NCBI GenBank assembly: GCA_019055375.1
Contig: JAHQIW010006261.1
Span: 1 to 64,000, forward strand
Origin: Parelaphostrongylus tenuis
Lineage: Eukaryota > Nematoda > Chromadorea > Rhabditida > Metastrongylidae
DNA length: 64,000 nt
Direction: 5' to 3'
Below are positions 32,770-45,439 of the stretch, in pieces. Position 1 is the first letter of the stretch; every line of letters begins with the position of its first letter. The translations under genes and the position numbers were made by a program. The notes below the pieces were generated by a model, which did no database searches, had not been told where the DNA came from, and worked only from the letters and a program-made list of their open reading frames with translations.

Positions 32770-33005
32770 TCGATTTTCGACCTCGCGCTCATGGTTCACC
32801 TAGCTGTATGTCCCTCCGTGGTCTGTTATGGTGCCAGAGTTCTCTAGGAGGATTAGCAGCACTAAGTTCATACAACGGTAGACCATCGCGAGCCATTGTA
32901 AAGGCCAGATATGCTATGCAATCACCTAAGACGATGCTAGAAATCGAAGACGAGTGCACGCGTATCCTTCAAGGATTGATCAGCGCCAAGACTTCTATCC
33001 CTTTC
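32770..33005 (+). repeat. R2 SINE, 5' truncated
   Basis: Lacks the A-box part of the head; starts near the CGACCTCGCGCTCATGG block and runs through GTAAAGGCCAGATATGC to the CAAGACTTCTATCC tail. Confidence 0.65.
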
Positions 33006-36000
33006 TCATTTCTTTAGAATGTGAAGAGATCCAATGTGGTAAACATGGCAGTTAAGTTAATTTTTTATGAAAACGATCACCTATCGAGTATATTCAATCA
33101 GACACAATAAAATCTCGTCATGCCTTGCGTGAATGGTAAGATATACTGGTTTTTTGCTCAATCATTTTCGTGGTCGAAAGTTACAGTGCACTCGAGAACT
33201 AGAGGAAAAACTCCGGTTTTGATTATTACGTTGAAGAACTGAAATTCAAAGTAGTTTTGCTAGTATTTTGCAAAGCGATATTGCGAGGATGGTGACCGTC
33301 TTCCCGCAGCAACATATGGTGTACTCGGGTAATGTCCGAGTGTCGTTATGTAACTCGATAGTCTAAGCAACTTAAGCTGATGATCACCTGACCACAATTG
33401 AATGAATCACTTTTTATTTTTTATTTTATTGTACATCACGTAATCACATTTTACTCGGTGGATCCCAACACTTTCGTTTAATCCGTTTCTTGGCATTCAT
33501 CTTCCAAGAAGGTCTTCAAAAATCTCACGTATGGTCTCGGCTGCTGCTTTAGTGTCTTGTCCTTTTACAAATGTTGCAGAATGCTGTTCGATATGAATCT
33601 CCTTGCTTTCTTCCAAGTAGCCGAGCTAAAGCGTTTGAGGGTTTATTTGATTAGTTTTCAAAGAATTTCGGCCAGCGCTTTGATTAACCTTTGCTTCCTG
33701 ATACACTGTATCACTAAACCACTGTGCACTCTCGCCTCCAGATCATTCCTTATCCCAATTATGAGATGATATTGTGTTAGCTTCAGTATTATGATCGATG
33801 TTGACGTTGTGGGAGAAGTATTTGTCCAACGAACACGCGCTCACTATTGAAGAGACGCTTTGTACTATTCTATTTAGTTGCACTTCAGAGGACCCCACGT
33901 AGAACTTACATAAACATATATAGCTTTCTTCATGAGCCAAGTCAAAGAGGCGGAAGAAATAGTGAAAAAGCCGGAAAGAGCACCAGTTCCTTCTCGAAGC
34001 GCTCCTTTAGTTACAATAATTTGCAGTAATTCCATAATTTTCTTATTCAGCAGACATCTGTTTGTACAGACGATTTATTCATTATAATGTAGACTGTACA
34101 ATAAAGACAGTTTCAACAGCTTACGTTCCGGGCGCCCTCGCCTTTTTCAGAGCTTGGAAGTCACATTGATGTGCAATGTACTTAGCCATATCCTTCCATG
34201 ACCAGAGCCGATAAAACTTCTTTAATAAACGTTACATCGCATAGTAATCAACTCTTATCAAATACCTACCGTTCTCCTGTTATTCGGTTCTCTAGATAGG
34301 CCGTTTGGGACGGGAATGAGATAGCGCGCATCGCAAAGCGGCGTGCGATTTTCGTTTTTCAATCAGGGCTCTCTTCCGTTCTTTGATTTGTAATTTTTTT
34401 GTGTTACTTTGAAGCATCACAATTTACTCTACAGGCTCATATGCTTCTAGAGCATACATAGTACGAATGTTTAGAGAAAATCCCTAACTCATACGCAACC
34501 ATACTGCTTTTATTAAGTCAATTATAAATTATACGAAACATATTGCGATATAAATCTCTAAGCTTTGATAATTTCCATTATCTACAGTACTCAAAGTCCA
34601 TTGGAACGACTGAAAATCCAAAAATAGTGAATATTTGGTCAAAAATGCTGATGCATAGTGCATGAATTACCAGTTTTTTGATAGCTCTAAAATATTTCAT
34701 ATATTATTAGTGTACCCTAGGAGTTTTGACCCAATTAGAACCTTAGGACAGACTTTCTTTATCGTTTTGTGGGTGTTCGTTTTTTTAGTACACTTATTTT
34801 TCCATATGGACATTATTCGGGGTTACAGCTTTTGTTGCTGGAGATGCTAACTGATTTTGTGTGTCTACGCAATTTTTTTATTGCCCACGAGGCATGTCTT
34901 TTCACTTCGCTCACTTCCTAACCTATCACAATAACTTTAATGTGACCACGTGCACGTGAATGTGGTCATCTACCACGAAAACACAGACCTGGTCCGCCCA
35001 ACTGCTTTCCATGGACACTTTTCTACTTTCACCGCTCGAATACATAGATTATTGATTTATACGAGTAATTTATAATCCAAATATACGAAGAGAAATCAAA
35101 TACTCTTGATGCGGAAGAACCCTGCGCGAAATGCTCGCAGGCGTTTATAGGGAAAATCAGTAGATACATATTTTTTGTTTGTACATCGTTGTCACACAGT
35201 GTTCAAGGTCTTCTAAAGTAAGCCTGCGGAAAGGATCGACCAAGAAATTCGTGAGTCAATCTGACCTTCCGATGTGCCGATGAAGGCAAAGCCTTTTGAA
35301 TTCTGATCATCATTGTACTGTATTCCAATCTCATTGAGAAAACACCATTAAAGAGAGAGTCGGTGAGTGGTCATAGGTGTCGCGCAGAATCCTGCCCTAT
35401 CTTTGATGACAATGGGAAGTGTTCAAGGGAATGTAAGGCTCGAATACAACGAATCAATCGGCTTCCACGAAGTGTGCATCCCCGATTTTTGACTGCAGTA
35501 AAGCCTTAACTGAGGCCATTGGGCAATCGGTAAATAGGAAAAGAGGACAGAACTCTCAAAAAGTGGACAACAAGAATGCGTATTGAAAGTTCTAAATATG
35601 TTCATCTCCAGCGAATGATTTTTCTATTGAAAATACAGATGCTCAGGAGACATGAGCGTTCTCTTCATTGAGAATACCTATAGAAACCTCTACGGCTATA
35701 TGCTACTCATTAGTGACGGTGAAGTGTTCCAACCATCTAGATTCTACTATAAGTTTACCAAATATCCGCTGTGAAGTTTAAGCATCAGGTTAACTACCCC
35801 CAAAGCGAGGCGCATTTTCACCTTCGTTTGAACGCAGGCCTATGACGGTTTTCAAAAAGTTAGGCTTAATTTAAAATCTCTTTATATCAAGCTATCAAAT
35901 TACTACCAATAGTTCAGTGGAAAAGCAGGATGTACTAGATGTTGGTTTTAAGAAGTACAAATTTCAAATAGAATAAGAGTAAATTGTTGACCAGTGCTAA

Positions 36001-36611
36001 TGTATGAGTAAAGGTAATTTGTTATTGACCAATATTGTAGTATAACCTGTTGACTGTAAAGTTTTGAGTAGGAATCTCACACAGTGGAAACTTCCAAAAA
36101 ACTGGTGAAGAAAATGCTTTCTCTCTGAAGAAGTGCTCTACAAATAGATAAACCCGAGCTCTGTCAAGGTTCACGGCAACACCATACTAAAACACCTTCC
36201 AGATAAGTCATTCCCAAAAGTCATACATTCCGAAAAATGTATTTCTATAGTACACTTTTCACCATCGTCGAAAGAAATGTGAAAATACAGTTAAGAATGT
36301 GAAGTTCACGAGGACGGAGCTTTCGTGTCGAAACGTAGAGATATTTAGAATGAATAAGCGTTCTTTCTGCAATCAAAACGCTCGCAAAACTCCCTTCAAC
36401 AGTAATCAGTTTCATCGTAGCAATAAAGCCCGCTGTGAATCTAAATAACGGGCCAATTATACCGTAAATCAGTTTTTTCTTCCTTTGGTCATTACAGCAT
36501 AACTGAAAAAATTCAAAGACAATCTCAGTGTTGAACTCAGCATTTTTGATCTTATCGAATAATTACAAAAACTTGGATAAAATAGGAAAAATTGTTCAGT
36601 AACATGGAAAA
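33006..36611. other. Intergenic, little recognised
   Basis: No gene found on either strand. A ~220 bp stretch at 33450-33700 shares blocks with SLU7 intron sequences at 23700 and 26110 (low-copy repeat). The remainder has no long open frame with protein-like composition. Confidence 0.45.
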
Positions 36612-37262
36612 GAATCATTTTTAAGCCACGCATGTCATGTGGTCTGTTAAAGATGGGCTGACTTATAGAGCCCGATACACGTGTTTCGATCTTACGATCT
36701 CGTCCGTCGGGCAGTTACCCATTCTCGTCTTTTGCTAATTTCTGTGGGTGCCCATTCCCTACACCAAAAGTTAGCAACGACGGACGTTTTACACTCTATG
36801 TTCAATGAAATTATCTTCGAACACAGAGTGCTGCACACTCGATTGCTTTTGGTTATTATATTTAATATATCACATCATTCTTTCGAGTGTTTTCTTGAAA
36901 CCACAGCTCAAATTTCAATATGCCAAAGATTCGCTTTCGAGCCACGCAAACATGCGAGCATAGCCAAGAGCAATCGAGTGTACAACACTCTGTGCTCGGT
37001 GATAATTTCACTGGACATAGAGTGTACAACGTTCGTCGTCGCTAACTCTTAGTATGGGGAAGGGGCACCCACAGAGATTAGCAAAAGACGAGAATGGGTA
37101 ACTGCCCGACTGACGAGATCGTAAGATTGAAACACGTGTATCGCGCTCTTTGAGTCAGCCCATCTTTAACAGACCATATGACATGCGGGACTCAAAAATG
37201 ATTCTTTGAAATATTGAAATTTGAGTTGTGGTCCTATGAACACACTCGAAACGAATGATATG
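36612..37262. repeat. R5 long foldback element, nested
   Basis: Inverted repeat of about 650 bp overall. GAGCCCGATACACGTGTTTCG (about 36678) opposes the AACACGTGTATCGCGCTC block (about 37130). Inside are CTTTTGCTAA and TTAGCAAAAG, GTTAGCAACGACG and CGTCGTCGCTAAC, and paired CACAGAGTG motifs. A second R5-like end (TTTCGAGTGTTTTCTTGAA, 36880s) sits within the loop, suggesting one copy inserted into another. Confidence 0.7.
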
Positions 37263-40200
37263 ATATGTTCGGTAACTCTGTCTTTTTGTAACGATAGTAT
37301 TTCTGACCTATAAACTTCGCTTATAAATATCAATAAGCTTATCATGTAATTCAAATGATGGACTAACTGCTTCGGGCGCGAAGCGTAATCTTTTTTTGTC
37401 ATTACAGTGATCGAGATTTGAGCTATCGAATGACTGCTGAAAGTTTGACGAAAAACTATTCACAGACCCTAGCCCAGCAAACAAGCGCACCGAGTGTAAA
37501 TTATGATTGTATTTTTACTGCTGTCAAGAATCGCCGAGAGCTCAGCTTGCGAATGCTTTCTAAAAGCTTGAGAAAAATTCTGTTTAGCGAAAATCGTTTG
37601 CACAATCGTGTATCAGCACAGGTACACGCTGTCCTGAACGATTTAATATGTCGACCAGTCGCACTGAGTCTTACATGGACGAGGTGTGTCCCTGGCTTGA
37701 ACTAACAAAAGTCGTTTTGAGATATGGAGTGGAATCACGCGTTATGACGGGCACTAACATTCGCAGTTCATGTCTGGATTTATAGTGAAGATCTAAAGCG
37801 CTTCAAGAATTTTGCTCGCTGAAGATAGTTATTTCACCTAGGTGTGAGGATAGTTATTTCAGCTTCAAAGTCTGGCCCATATGTGCGCGCTCTTACGCAC
37901 CTAGTGGGGTGCTTGATTTAGCTTTAGCTTTGCCGTCTAGATGATCGTTTGTACGGTCACATATGTACTACCCGTTTCGCCAGTGTATGAGCTTTAAAGT
38001 TCCTATAGACTTTATTTATTCTCAATATTCTCAAAGGCATCAACTGACGTCGTAAACAAAAGTGCATCAGAAGTGCGAAAGCTAAGAAACTAAACTCATA
38101 AGACCATTACATAGCGATAATGAGTTCTGTTCAAACACTCTCCACTATAGACGAAGTGTAAACCCCTAAACTGTAAGTATTTGGCAGGCCGGTGATCAGA
38201 ATCTAGGCTCAGGATTTTCCATAAGTCAGCTAAAACATCAACTATTGTTAAGAAAATGCTATAGCATCGTGCCTGCTCAACAAGAACTGATTTTTTCTAT
38301 GCATTTACGGAAAGGATTATATTTTCAAATAGAGTCTTCTGAACGAAAAGTACTACTAAATTTGGATGATACTATTCTGCCTTATGTTTTCCTTAGTCAA
38401 AAAAATGGAGTTTTTAAGATAAAAGCCACTGGATGTAGGTATAATTTTGAGGGAAATTATGAGTGGGTAGTGTTCAATAGATTGATTAGGGATCCTGATT
38501 AGGCTTTGTGAAATCGTCATTTCCAACAAAAATAAAGGTCAAGGATAATTAAGAAGTTGCTACAATTGGCATTACGAGTCTAAAGACATCTAACTCCCTA
38601 TAGGCACCCGCTGTTTGCATTGTTATGCCATAGAAAAATCTGGAAAGAAATTATTTTAAAACATTCAATTCAAAGAATAACGCATAGGACTTTCTCTCAC
38701 ATAAATTTTTGAGCCACTCGCGAACAATATCAGTCTTCCAGCAGTTTTTTTTAGGTGTGCGAGAGCACTGCTAGTCTATAAGCGTTATCCATCACCTTGC
38801 ATCATGATAGCGAGTTTGAGTTGGCTGTGGGCGTAAGCTGCATTCGACTCTTTCTTAACTGATTACGAACAGGCAACAGCTTTGAGAGAGAAAAGAACTA
38901 TGATGTTTGCAGTGCTTCGGTGATTTGCTTGCATGCAAGACATCTGTGCACTCTAGACAGAGATAAAAGAGAGCATGAAGAGTCAAGATCATCGATACGA
39001 AGACGAAAATTGGAAAATCAAACATAGGGGAGATTTAAATCAAAAGGTTGGAGACAGTGGCAATTGTTACAACCCATAGCAACGGTGTGTTAGTTCGAGA
39101 AGATCGTTCGGTAAAGTTTTTGTATGTTTCGAGGAACACCATCCCCTCGACAGCCGAAGTCTTAAATAAAATCCATGTTGAAAAAGTAATCGACTCATTA
39201 CAAAAGGTGTAATAAAATATTCCTAAGTGCCGAAGTAAGCCACCGAAAACAAGATGTCGTTGATAGAGGTTATGCCGGGCATTCTTTACTCTAACAAACA
39301 GCTCTAATAAAGTAAGTGTTCAGCCATTAATACACAGATTAGGTAGCAATACTGCTTATCAATAGCAAGAATGCTTCCATTCTACATACTACTAGGTTCA
39401 GCTTGATGTCGATTGCGACGTGTAAAAGACTCCTATGAAGCTTTGTCGATAATGCATATAACTATGACATGTACCATTATTGCTATGCGTTATTGAGATC
39501 ATAAAAAAGTGCTGACTTAAGGAATTAGGCGTAGAGCCAACCCATAACATCAAGTCCTCTTAATCATCTTCGATATATCCTCAGCTACGCCTAATGTTCC
39601 GTATCTGTCAAATTTAATCGCTACATAAAGCAAAGAATGGCAAAAAGACTCTATTTGTGCAGCAGATACATCTCAGTACCCTCTAAACAACAACAGTCTC
39701 TGTTAACGAGTGAAGAAACTCGTGCGGAGAAAGAGCTTTATGAATTATGACGTGCACGAAGTAGCTTTTCTCGGCTCGCTCTAACATAACATCTGTGGTA
39801 AATGAGCTATCTACTAATTTCAAGCATGGCAGAAAGATCTCCATGTGAAAAAATCAGCATCCAGGATAAAAATGTCTTGAAATCGACGTTCATTTCCATC
39901 AGAACTGATGAAATGAATGACTTGTGTTAGCCTTTCAAATCTCCCTTTTTATCAAATTTTTCGAACATTAGTTCGGCTCCGGTAACCTTACTCAAAACGA
40001 AACAATGTCGTCAATAACGCGATGATTGAGAGGAATCATAGATGCCTCTTTTCTAATGAGCGCAATCCAATTTTCTACAAGCAGTTTGATGATGATCTCT
40101 CAGCTCGGGTGATAGCAAAATCTAGAATGTTCATATATTGCAATTAAGCACATCAGCTGCTGAGATGAGCCAACTTCCTAACAGTTCTATAGCGCGTTGG

Positions 40201-42127
40201 CGTTGAAGATGTTTTCTAGGACTGTATTCCCAACCCAAAAGTTGACATTATTGAAAAGTGCAGCAGTGTCTTCTTATTGGCGAATTGAGAATTCTTTACT
40301 TGGTTTCTGAATGCTTTCACTTTATTCTTGAAATGGATCTCTGACCTGATGAGGAACCAAAAAAGACGGAACAATTATCTTTGACACATTCCGTATGGCG
40401 GGTTTTTTTGAATGATTGGAGCGCAATATCCATGTGGATCCGTTACAATGTTTGCTTTCCGCGGAGCCTGGAAAAAATGAGCTGAAATGCTTTATGAGAT
40501 ATTTAGTCTCTTTTTTGGTTTCAGAAAAAGTAAGAGGGAAGGAAAGTTTCCAGGCAAAAATTGGATTTTGGAGATCGAATTCCAAAGATCTGTTTGACGA
40601 CGGATGGACATTACAGCGTCCACGCCTTGCAGGACGTGCTCATGATCTTCTCCTTCAGGAGTGAAGCGTCTGCAGTGCATTTGAGAATAAAGTGAATATA
40701 ATATTTGAACGATTATACACAACACTTCGGCACTGGCTTGTTCGACGAAAAAATTTCACAGAAATACGTAGAGAAACGGTATTAATTTTTGATTACAAGA
40801 ACAGTAAGTATTCTGAACAGAGCAAACATATCTATCGTTCCAGTTGAGTGCACAATCCTACATCCACCGAACGTCACTATGAGCTCATTTTGATTCGAAC
40901 TTGACTTTAGGGAGTCTTTTCGTGCTACGCCTTTGCACAATACTGGGAGAACCTCTGGTTGGCACTCTCAGCAGATGAAAAAAATTGACAGTGGCAGTCT
41001 ATGACAGTCTAACATCACTCCTTAACCACACCAACTTTGTTCTCTCTTTTGAGCATGTCGGTTGCTCTTTTTTCTGTGATTTCAATTTGCCTGAGCTGTT
41101 ATGGAATGTTATTCTATCAGAGTATATTTTCCTGCAAACTTTCACCTCAACTGACGATGTCAAGATGATCAGCGACGACAGCAGCGGATCTTCTACACAT
41201 ATTTTGCCTTGACAACTCTAATCTCTATTGCGAAATACTTGTAGCGAAATACTGTCTTTGAAAAGATTAATGAACGCTTTTGTGATTATATAAAGCACTG
41301 TATCGTTGGCCGTTTCCACAAATTTAAGTTGAGTTTTTGGATCGTACAAAGAAAAATTGTAAGATTTTTTGCTTTCTACTTCCATTTGAATAGATTGTTG
41401 AAAATAAAGAAAAAAGGGAGTCAAGGTAAGATGTAGACAGAAATACGTAATGGAGTATTACATAAATACATAGAAACTTTATTTGAGAACAAGGCACCAT
41501 TGTTCGATGAGAGTGAACGAGAACTGTTTCCTTGAACAATTATACCTTGAAGATAATCCAGTCAACTTTAACGAGTCGGAGCTTACAGCTTTATAAACTA
41601 ATTGGATGACTCATTGGAAATTCACGATGTCAGTACGGTAGTAAAAAATCTTCGCCATATACACTGGTTCCACTTTTCTATCTGTCAAAACAAATATTCG
41701 GAATTTTTTCAAACATGGAACACAATTCAGTCACCAAGTTTTACTGCCCAGACATTGCTGTTTCTATAGAAAAAATGAACCTTTACTAAAAGTTTTGCTA
41801 CACTAGCCGATCCCCATCACTGGCAAGCACAAACGAAAGCTACTAGTCAAACATTTGAACAAACGACGACAGTTGCCATTAGGTAGAAACTACATGTCAC
41901 AGCTGCTGGTCTACGGTGGCTATCATGGCACATTTGTTAAAATGTGCTTCCTTCATAATAGACCTTACAAATCCATCGAATACCATCAAAAAGATGTCGA
42001 ACTTTGCATACCAGTCACATGTAAGGAGCGTTGTTTGTGTAATAGCCGTATCCTGTCAAATGAAAGAGAGCGTAAAGACGTAAAAATTACAGTGAACTCT
42101 GTGACACCGTAGAAGATTTATCCCCTT
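37263..42127. other. Intergenic, nothing recognised
   Basis: Nearly 5 kb without a recognised gene, SINE or foldback. Open frames reach about 85-95 codons (for example 38245-38502 +) but show no family motifs, no splice-linked neighbours and no strong codon bias. Confidence 0.45.
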
Positions 42128-42330
42128 ACTATCAGTAGAGGACTACGTGCGGGGCTGTAGCTCTGATCAGAAGCCGGGCGAAGCCGTTGAAACGTACGTA
42201 AGCCCTAACGTGACAACCTGAAAATGGCTTAGAACATTTGCTTTGAAAGTATTGATTTATAGGACTTTCAGGTTTAGAAATCACCACCAGCCAGGTGAAG
42301 GCCAGTACACAAAGAACTGCTGATTTCAAA
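42128..42330 (+). repeat. R7 repeat with degenerate hammerhead-like core
   Basis: CTGATCA (42163-42169), GAAAC (42189-42193) and GTACGTA (42194-42200) are spaced as in a type I hammerhead. AGCT before the core can pair with AGC after the GTA, followed by GGGG against CCC. The core G (CUGAUGA expected) is C, so this copy is probably inactive. About 130 bp downstream is shared with 62805-62925. Confidence 0.45.
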
Positions 42331-42757
42331 ATGTTCTTTTAACTATCCTAAGCTCAATTACAAAGGAAAATGCTTCAATACTGTGTAAATGTGTTCGTTG
42401 TCGTCATCACAGAGGGATTGTTGTTTTAATGAAAAGTTATCATGCACTATGCTATCGACCGAGAGCTGTTGTTAAGGCTTCGATGTGGTATCTATCAGCG
42501 TCGGCATCTCCCTTTTTATTGTAATGATAGATGTCGATCATGCTGTTACTGCAGAAGAAAACTAGGCATTTTCAGCGGTTGCAATTTTCTGACAATGCAA
42601 TGAACTATCACATGTATATCATAAGATTTTGAAGATATTCACACATCGGCATAAACTTCTGAAAATAATCTAATTGACAATCTTTAGTAAAACTTTATGG
42701 AATTCACGTGTGGTTGCTTTTTTACACATAAGCACGATGTGACTTTTGTGAGAGTCA

Positions 42758-42815
42758 TACGATGCAAAAACAATGATTTTTTTCAATACGATGCAAAAAC
42801 AATGATTTTTTTCAA
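42758..42815 (+). repeat. Tandem duplication, 2 x 29 bp
   Basis: TACGATGCAAAAACAATGAT plus TTTTTTCAA occurs twice without a mismatch (42758-42786 and 42787-42815). Perfect identity indicates a recent duplication or an assembly artefact. Confidence 0.9.
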
Positions 42816-43439
42816 TTTTGAATCATCATATCTTAGCTTATGAGGGATTTTTATTGTAACAGTCTTCTTCTACTCAACTGCTTCATGCCCGTATTCTGAA
42901 CAAGAAACAGATGATCAGGAAGAATTTCGCCCACCTAGCAGAACATAATGGCATTATCTCCTGTTCTGTCTATATTTGCAGCTATAGATCTTTCACTGGA
43001 TTTTCTACATACCTATGAAGTTTCATTGGTCTTGATTATAAGAACTTCTAGATTTGTAAGGAGACTGAAAAATGCGACCAAAGTTCCTCCTTCAAATATT
43101 CCATTTTCTAAACTTCACTTAAAATAAATTCATATCTCAATTAAAAGGCTTAATCGTACATTCAGTGATGGCTAACCGTCTGTCGAAATTGTTTTTTCGT
43201 TAGCACATTCTCCGGCTGTTTGCGTCGGTGTGTGGAAACGTCAACGGGGCAGCAATTGATGATTCGTTCATTGAGTCTTCTTGGAACCCACAAGTAGTAC
43301 AGCTCCATGTGCACGTACCGATTACGTCAGAAGCCGCCGATAACAAATGATATCTGGTCTCCAAAACCAGGCCCATCCAATACGTTGCCACATAACCCAA
43401 ATTCCTTAGTAATAAGAACAAATCGCACTCTCGTAAAAT
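42816..43439. other. No recognised feature
   Basis: Intergenic; no coding or repeat signal identified. Confidence 0.4.
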
Positions 43440-43580
43440 TTCTCACTGAAAAATCTCGAGGATAGCATGGATGTGGTGTTCTATAAGGCGTTGTTGTTGA
43501 CTGCAGGAGAGGGTTAGCGGATGGAGCTCGGCTCCACGCGCGCCCCGATAGCATCACGACCAGTCGGCCACGGCGCCCCT
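43440..43580 (-). repeat. R3 SINE with tRNA-Leu/Ser-like head
   Basis: On the - strand starts GGCGCCGTGGCCGACTGG and continues through GCCTTATAGAACACCACATC. A short copy in the gene-poor interval before the myosin gene. Confidence 0.6.
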
Positions 43581-45438
43581 ATTATTTATGCCTTACCGGG
43601 AAAGGAAAACGTATTAGTCATGTTCGATAAGACCTAAATCAGGAACCGCTTCCCCATTGCGACTGCATTCACTGCAGAAAGAACGTCGTCATAAAGCAGG
43701 AGACCTGGGTCACATGAACTTAACATCATTTCTAGTTTCATCGCTCGAAAAGATGATTGATCAAGTCAATAGAACGGATTTGCTAAGCATATGCCACATA
43801 GGGAACTTCTTTATAACAAAATTAACTTATTTATTTCTTTTTCTTTTCCTCATTGCTACGCTCTGATCTGAGCTTACGTTTTCCATAGCTCATTATCTAG
43901 AAAAAAAAACAGACAATGATAAGTGAAAATAAAAGAAGATTATCCATTGGCTAGTTGGTCGTCCGATATCAAATTACAGAGCCTGAGAGAAAACGGCCGA
44001 TTCGAACGATGTTATCAACACCTCCTTCTATCCGTCACGTTTCACGACGAGAATAGTAGTAGATTTTTGATAAATCAAAAACAACATTTTGAGGCAGTAA
44101 GAACAGATGACTCCATTACTTGAACACTTTCTGTATGTTACTTAGGGAAAGGTTTGAGTGTGGTCAAGTCATGTTTTCTGAGTAAGAGTGATGGGAAAAT
44201 TGATCCTGTTGAAGGTGATTATTCTATACCCAATGAGCCCTTGAGTTCTTCGACTGTCAGGATCGCTTCTCAAAAACTAGCTAGGTGTAGGTGCCATTAT
44301 ATGAAGCTTCACAGATGGACATGGCGACAATTCTACAGAATAAGCAGCCGTGTTCTTGATAAGATGTCATGGACTTGCTCTGCAATAACTAGACACCTGT
44401 GACTTGGCTTCTGCGCAGTTCACTTACAGCGGAGAGGCTAGCCAGAAGATAAATTGCAAACACAGCATACTCAATGAAACACGTGGAACTCGCAGCTGAG
44501 CTTTATTGAGAATAACATAGTTCTCATTGCCTCTCAATTTATTCTTGGCAATCCTCTCATGTTAGACCCGTACTAGACACTATTTACATTCAAAAATTCT
44601 CTTATTACCGGCTGTAGATTGCGGTGGAAAAGACACTTGAAGGAGCATGTCTTTCAATTACTACTCAAAAACGTTTATTGGCTGGTTCACCCTACTTCAA
44701 ACATTAACCGGGCTTTTCTGGAATTCCAGTCATAGTGAGACATTTTTTTCCTGGAGTTCGGACTTCACCTGCGGGGTGAACGGATCACGATTTGAAGCCG
44801 AGTATCGACAACTATTGGAGGATGCGGAGTATTGCTCCGCCCTCTGCTCATCGCCCACATCTGCTCACACCCTTCAGTGATCAAGTGCTTAAAAGCTGAT
44901 AGCCCAAGCACCCAGACTCTAGATGTTATAGTTTATGACGAGAATCAATTATGAATATAACAATTTCCTGTATTCATCACATTCTCCCCTGCTACTTCGT
45001 TGTTTCATTCTAGAGAACTCGATTTGAGTGTTGCGATTCCTCTTCTTAGATATTTTCTTCCATGAGTGTCCGATAATGCTGAGAATATTGACACGATCTC
45101 TATAGATTTGTATATCTCAAATAGTCAAACCACTGCCATATGTGATTTCGTCATTTATAAAAACTCACGATTATTTATTCAAGGGCAGCTAGATTTTCAG
45201 TTAGATCTTCTTGCTTCTGGAAATAGACCTCCTCATTACATGAGTGCTAAATGAGCCCAACCCACCAATTCCTTTCATTTTCTTGCTCGAAATTCCAGAT
45301 AATCTCGGCTCACTATTCTAAGATATTCCAATGTTAATGTGTCGAATGCATCGTCTCTTCAGTAAAACAGCCGCTTTTGTTGCTTCATAGCTTGTCGACG
45401 CTTATGTATATCGATAACGCTGGGGATTTTTTACAGCC
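43581..45438 (+). other. Upstream region of the myosin gene
   Basis: No repeat family and no gene recognised. The promoter of the muscle myosin is expected here, but I could not assign specific elements. Confidence 0.4.
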
Positions 45439-45439
45439 A
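45427..45439 (+). promoter_or_regulatory. Candidate spliced-leader acceptor before myosin start
   Basis: TTTTTTACAG ends at 45436, two bases before the ATG at 45439, the same arrangement as at the SLU7 start. No matching 5' splice site is evident just upstream. Confidence 0.5.

Noticed and set aside
38245..38502. 85-codon open frame as a gene
   Set aside because: No recognisable family, no nearby splice-linked exons, and AT-rich composition like the surrounding spacer.
40322..40725. Overlapping open frames on both strands around 40.3-40.7 kb
   Set aside because: Several frames are open on both strands with no motif; mutual openness in a low-stop stretch is expected by chance.
43923..44402. 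Two neighbouring + strand open frames as a small gene
   Set aside because: No start context, splice signals or similarity supports joining them; composition is not protein-like.
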